From contig CAADRB010000052.1 in NCBI GenBank assembly GCA_900708905.1, forward strand, positions 669,934 to 733,933: DNA of 64,000 nt, written 5' to 3'. Below are positions 62,001-64,000 of the stretch, piece after piece; within the stretch, counting starts at the first letter, position 1, and the number at the start of each line of letters is the position of its first letter. The translations under genes were made by a program, and so were the position numbers. The DNA is from Hymenolepis diminuta. Taxonomy: Eukaryota > Platyhelminthes > Cestoda > Cyclophyllidea > Hymenolepididae. The notes under the pieces were generated by a model. That model was not told the DNA's origin. It did not search any database and was given only the letters and a program-made list of their open reading frames with translations.

Positions 62001-62331
62001 CAAGATGGAAATTAGTAGTATCTTACATAATCAGGGAATTTCTTAAACTTATTTCATCATATAATGGCCTAGAACGGTGCTTTAATCGGTCTTTGAGAAT
62101 TTTCAAAAGGGAATATTCACGTAAATTGTCAAAAAATGTGTCATCAGGGTTGTCAAATTCTGCCGACGATATGTCACAATTGAGAAGATTTTGAAGAATT
62201 AACTTCCGAACTTGAGATTGTCGTCTGCGATGACTTGCAAGGCGAGAACGACACCGACCAATAATATCATCCACCTGTTCCTGTATAATTATACATGATG
62301 AGTTTATATAAAAAATAAAGGTTGGAAGCAT
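56097..62331 (-). CDS. METTL14: METTL14, N6-adenosine methyltransferase non-catalytic subunit
   Basis: Seven exons: 62027-62280 (open to an ATG at 62331), 61662-61945, 59087-59283, 58109-58201, 57686-58024, 57218-57617 and 56097-56335. Phases agree throughout, giving about 602 codons. METTL14 pairs with METTL3 in the nucleus, holds the RNA and is itself inactive. The match to human METTL14 is unbroken: [48 protein letters not shown] (the degenerate EPPL loop typical of METTL14), [86 protein letters not shown] and [14 protein letters not shown]. The start is uncertain. A strong acceptor (TATACAG, 62281-62282) precedes GAACAGGTGGAT, so 62331 may be intronic and a spliced-leader AUG may serve. 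The C-terminus after about residue 430 is Ser/Gln/Leu-rich and lacks RGG repeats. Confidence 0.93.
59507..59532. repeat. (CT)n microsatellite in a METTL14 intron
   Basis: About 26 bases of CT repeats with one CA interruption, inside the intron between METTL14 exons 2 and 3. Confidence 0.8.
59930..60590 (+). mobile_element. Retrotransposon gag zinc-knuckle remnant in a METTL14 intron
   Basis: On the strand opposite METTL14, a frame reads [18 protein letters not shown]. This has a perfect CX2CX4HX4C zinc knuckle (59954-59995), the RNA-binding motif of LTR-retrotransposon Gag proteins. It continues for about 70 Lys/Arg-rich codons to a stop at 60208. A second Lys-rich open stretch (60260-60586) follows in another frame. 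No protease or reverse transcriptase motif is seen, so this is a decayed piece. A cellular CCHC protein pseudogene is an alternative. Confidence 0.5.
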
Positions 62332-62341
62332 AGTACAGAAG

Positions 62342-62361
62342 TTTATTCGACAAAGTTTATT
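62342..62361 (-). terminator. Two AATAAA poly(A) signals between the TOM6-like gene and METTL14
   Basis: Two canonical AATAAA hexamers on the minus strand (62342-62347 and 62356-62361) lie 52-73 nt after the stop of the TOM6-like gene. They precede the METTL14 acceptor by only about 60 nt. Confidence 0.6.
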
Positions 62362-62412
62362 ATCTACAAATGATTATATGACAAAAGAAGACATCAGTCA
62401 AATTTCATTCAT

Positions 62413-62637
62413 TTACAAAGGCTCTGGTGGAGCGTTTATGCCGGCATTAATCACGAAGAATCCAAAAATGCCAAGACCATAGAGGCTGACACTTTTGACT
62501 AAAGACCTAGATAATAAATAGAAATAATACGCATATTTTACAAACCACTTAAATTGATCCTCATAAATATCATAGAAGAATCCTTTTGATTGTGGCTTCT
62601 TCTCAGGTTGCATAGGGAATCCAGCAGGGGCAAACAT
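62413..62637 (-). CDS. TOM6-like small mitochondrial outer-membrane protein
   Basis: Two exons, 62546-62637 and 62413-62506, flank a 39 nt intron and give 61 codons from the ATG at 62637. The layout is a short polar head (MFAPAGFPMQPEKKPQSKGF), an aromatic stretch (FFYDIYEDQFKW), one membrane segment (SLVKSVSLYGLGIFGFFVIN) and a Pro-rich end (APPEPL). This resembles human TOMM6 (about 74 residues: WLRGVYRF..., a single C-terminal membrane helix, then APQPG). TOM6 is a tail-anchored subunit that stabilises the mitochondrial protein import pore. Similarity is based on layout and a few residues, so another small tail-anchored mitochondrial protein is possible. An acceptor-like CAGTTAG ends 17 nt upstream of the ATG. 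METTL14 follows about 130 nt downstream on the same strand. Confidence 0.45.
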   Translation of the reverse strand: MFAPAGFPMQPEKKPQSKGFFYDIYEDQFKWFVKYAYYFYLLSRSLVKSVSLYGLGIFGFFVINAGINAPPEPL

Positions 62638-62699
62638 CACGAAAGTAAAGAGGACTAACTGACGCTCCAAACGATGAACAAAACCAAACAAGTATTTTA

Positions 62700-64000
62700 A
62701 GAAAATTCAATATAAATACAACTAATGCATTGCTGATTGCCTAAAAATTATTTTTTTCAATATATTCATGGAATGTTAATTTATAATTTCCAGGACTACA
62801 GAAAATGCAATAAAATATTATTAACATATACAAAACACGTTATAAAGAGTTGAATTTTGCTTATCTGATGTAATGCTTATTAACATTTATCTTGCAAGCA
62901 TTAGTATTACTTGCATGAAGAAGTATCTGTAACAACTAAAATTTAAAAATTATTCTCTTCGAATTAATATGGACTCTAGCAGTAATTGTAAATAATAAAT
63001 TTATTAATAATCAACTTGCCCTTGAGTTTTCATTGGATATGCAAGTTTTTCAAAATATTCTAAGTAGGATGAACATATTTATTTTGTCATTCATCAAATG
63101 AAGCCTTGTACTGAGTGCATCAGGATGAAAGTGAAATTAACATTAAAATTGCTATTTTTATATATACTTATTAGAATACGACTCGCTTTAATTCGGAAGA
63201 ATAAAAAGCCAGATAAGGTAGGAATTAATACAGAATTAACTGTGACTTATGTCGGATTTAAAGATAAAATCTGGTTTTAAAAATTCTGGAATCAATTAAG
63301 TTTTAACGAGATGGAAAAGAGACAAATGCTTAATAACTATTAAAATGATTAATTTTAATAAATTAAAATCTAGTCTACTTTGTTTAAATCATGCCACTAG
63401 TACCCACAGATTTGCTTGTCCTAAACAGCCACAGAATTATTCAAAAAGCATACAAAAGGGACAGACTATAGGTGCGTAGTTTATTTTAGTCTTCGCTCTC
63501 AGTTTTACGTCCATGCAATCTAAACCATAACCAGCTCTCCTTACTGGCATCATTTTTCATTTCTTTATCCGCTATCGTCAAATAGAGTACTAATTTCCCC
63601 GCTTTGATAAAGATCATTTCATTCTGTTAGACTAGTCGAGTTAGATTATAAAAGTAACTTCATTTACAATTATCATTCGTTAAATTAAAAAATTATGGTA
63701 CTTGAATTTTCGCCTAATATTGTCACTTATTAATAATGTAAGGCCGCTGTGACAGCACATCAAATTATCCGCTTAATAAATCCTATAATACCGCTAAAAT
63801 TTTAATGTGTGTTAGAAAGCACAGCATTGCAATTACTGAATTTTATTGAAATCGGGCATAAGTGAAACATGATGGAAATAGATAAAATATCCTTACTCCT
63901 ACTACGCAATCTTCTAAACTAAAATCCAAGAACAATGAAGTTGGATTTTATAGAAACTAACTTATATTAATTTTAAACTTTATATTAAAATATCTCCAAT
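62700..64000. other. Right edge, AT-rich; no gene recognised
   Basis: No frame with protein-like composition or motif was found. The small frame at 63098-63280 is Lys/Ile/Leu-rich, as expected by chance in AT-rich DNA. Confidence 0.45.

Noticed and set aside
1..64000. CRISPR arrays, bacterial operons, rRNA and tRNA genes
   Set aside because: No regularly spaced direct repeats, ribosome binding sites or RNA-gene signatures were seen; the DNA is eukaryotic.

Overview
The window looks like nuclear DNA of a parasitic flatworm, most likely a tapeworm. It is AT-rich and eukaryotic. Genes are split by many GT-AG introns. Several of these are only 31-47 nt, a size known from platyhelminth genes. Long intergenic stretches hold decayed dispersed repeats and retrotransposon pieces. 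Species cannot be named from the sequence alone. Three runs of N (3963-4139, 17826-18284, 55286-55629) are assembly gaps.

Layout. At the left edge, minus strand, are the first three coding exons of a SART3-like U6 snRNP recycling factor (1265-1687; the gene runs off the window). Next is an unrecognised two-exon Arg-rich gene (2597-3228, minus). A complete, intronless Na+/H+ exchanger lies at 9101-11272 (plus). From 11.5 to 22.9 kb there are no confident genes, only repeats, a frame-broken membrane-protein remnant (18.35-18.69 kb) and an LTR with an adjoining primer-binding site (20.37-20.78 kb).

From 22,954 to 30,180 on the minus strand lies most of NFRKB/INO80G, a subunit of the INO80 chromatin remodeller (ten exons recognised, N-terminus not found). 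Head to head with it, 32,413-42,935 on the plus strand, is a complete 20-exon P-glycoprotein (ABCB1/MDR-type) transporter of about 1263 residues. From 43 to 56 kb is repeat-rich intergenic DNA.

At 56,097-62,331 (minus) is METTL14, the RNA-binding partner of the m6A methyltransferase METTL3. Its tail is unusual and lacks RGG repeats. Just upstream on the same strand, about 130 nt away, is a 61-codon gene resembling TOM6 of the mitochondrial import pore (62,413-62,637). Spacing and splice acceptor phase suggest the pair may be one polycistronic, spliced-leader-resolved unit.

The genes do not form a pathway; they are housekeeping genes of splicing, chromatin, RNA modification, mitochondrial import and ion or drug transport. 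The most unusual signals are: a dispersed repeat carrying heat-shock-element arrays; a METTL14 acceptor placed where a spliced-leader AUG would supply the start codon; a GC-AG intron and frame-neutral small linker exons in the P-glycoprotein gene; and the TOM6-METTL14 tandem.
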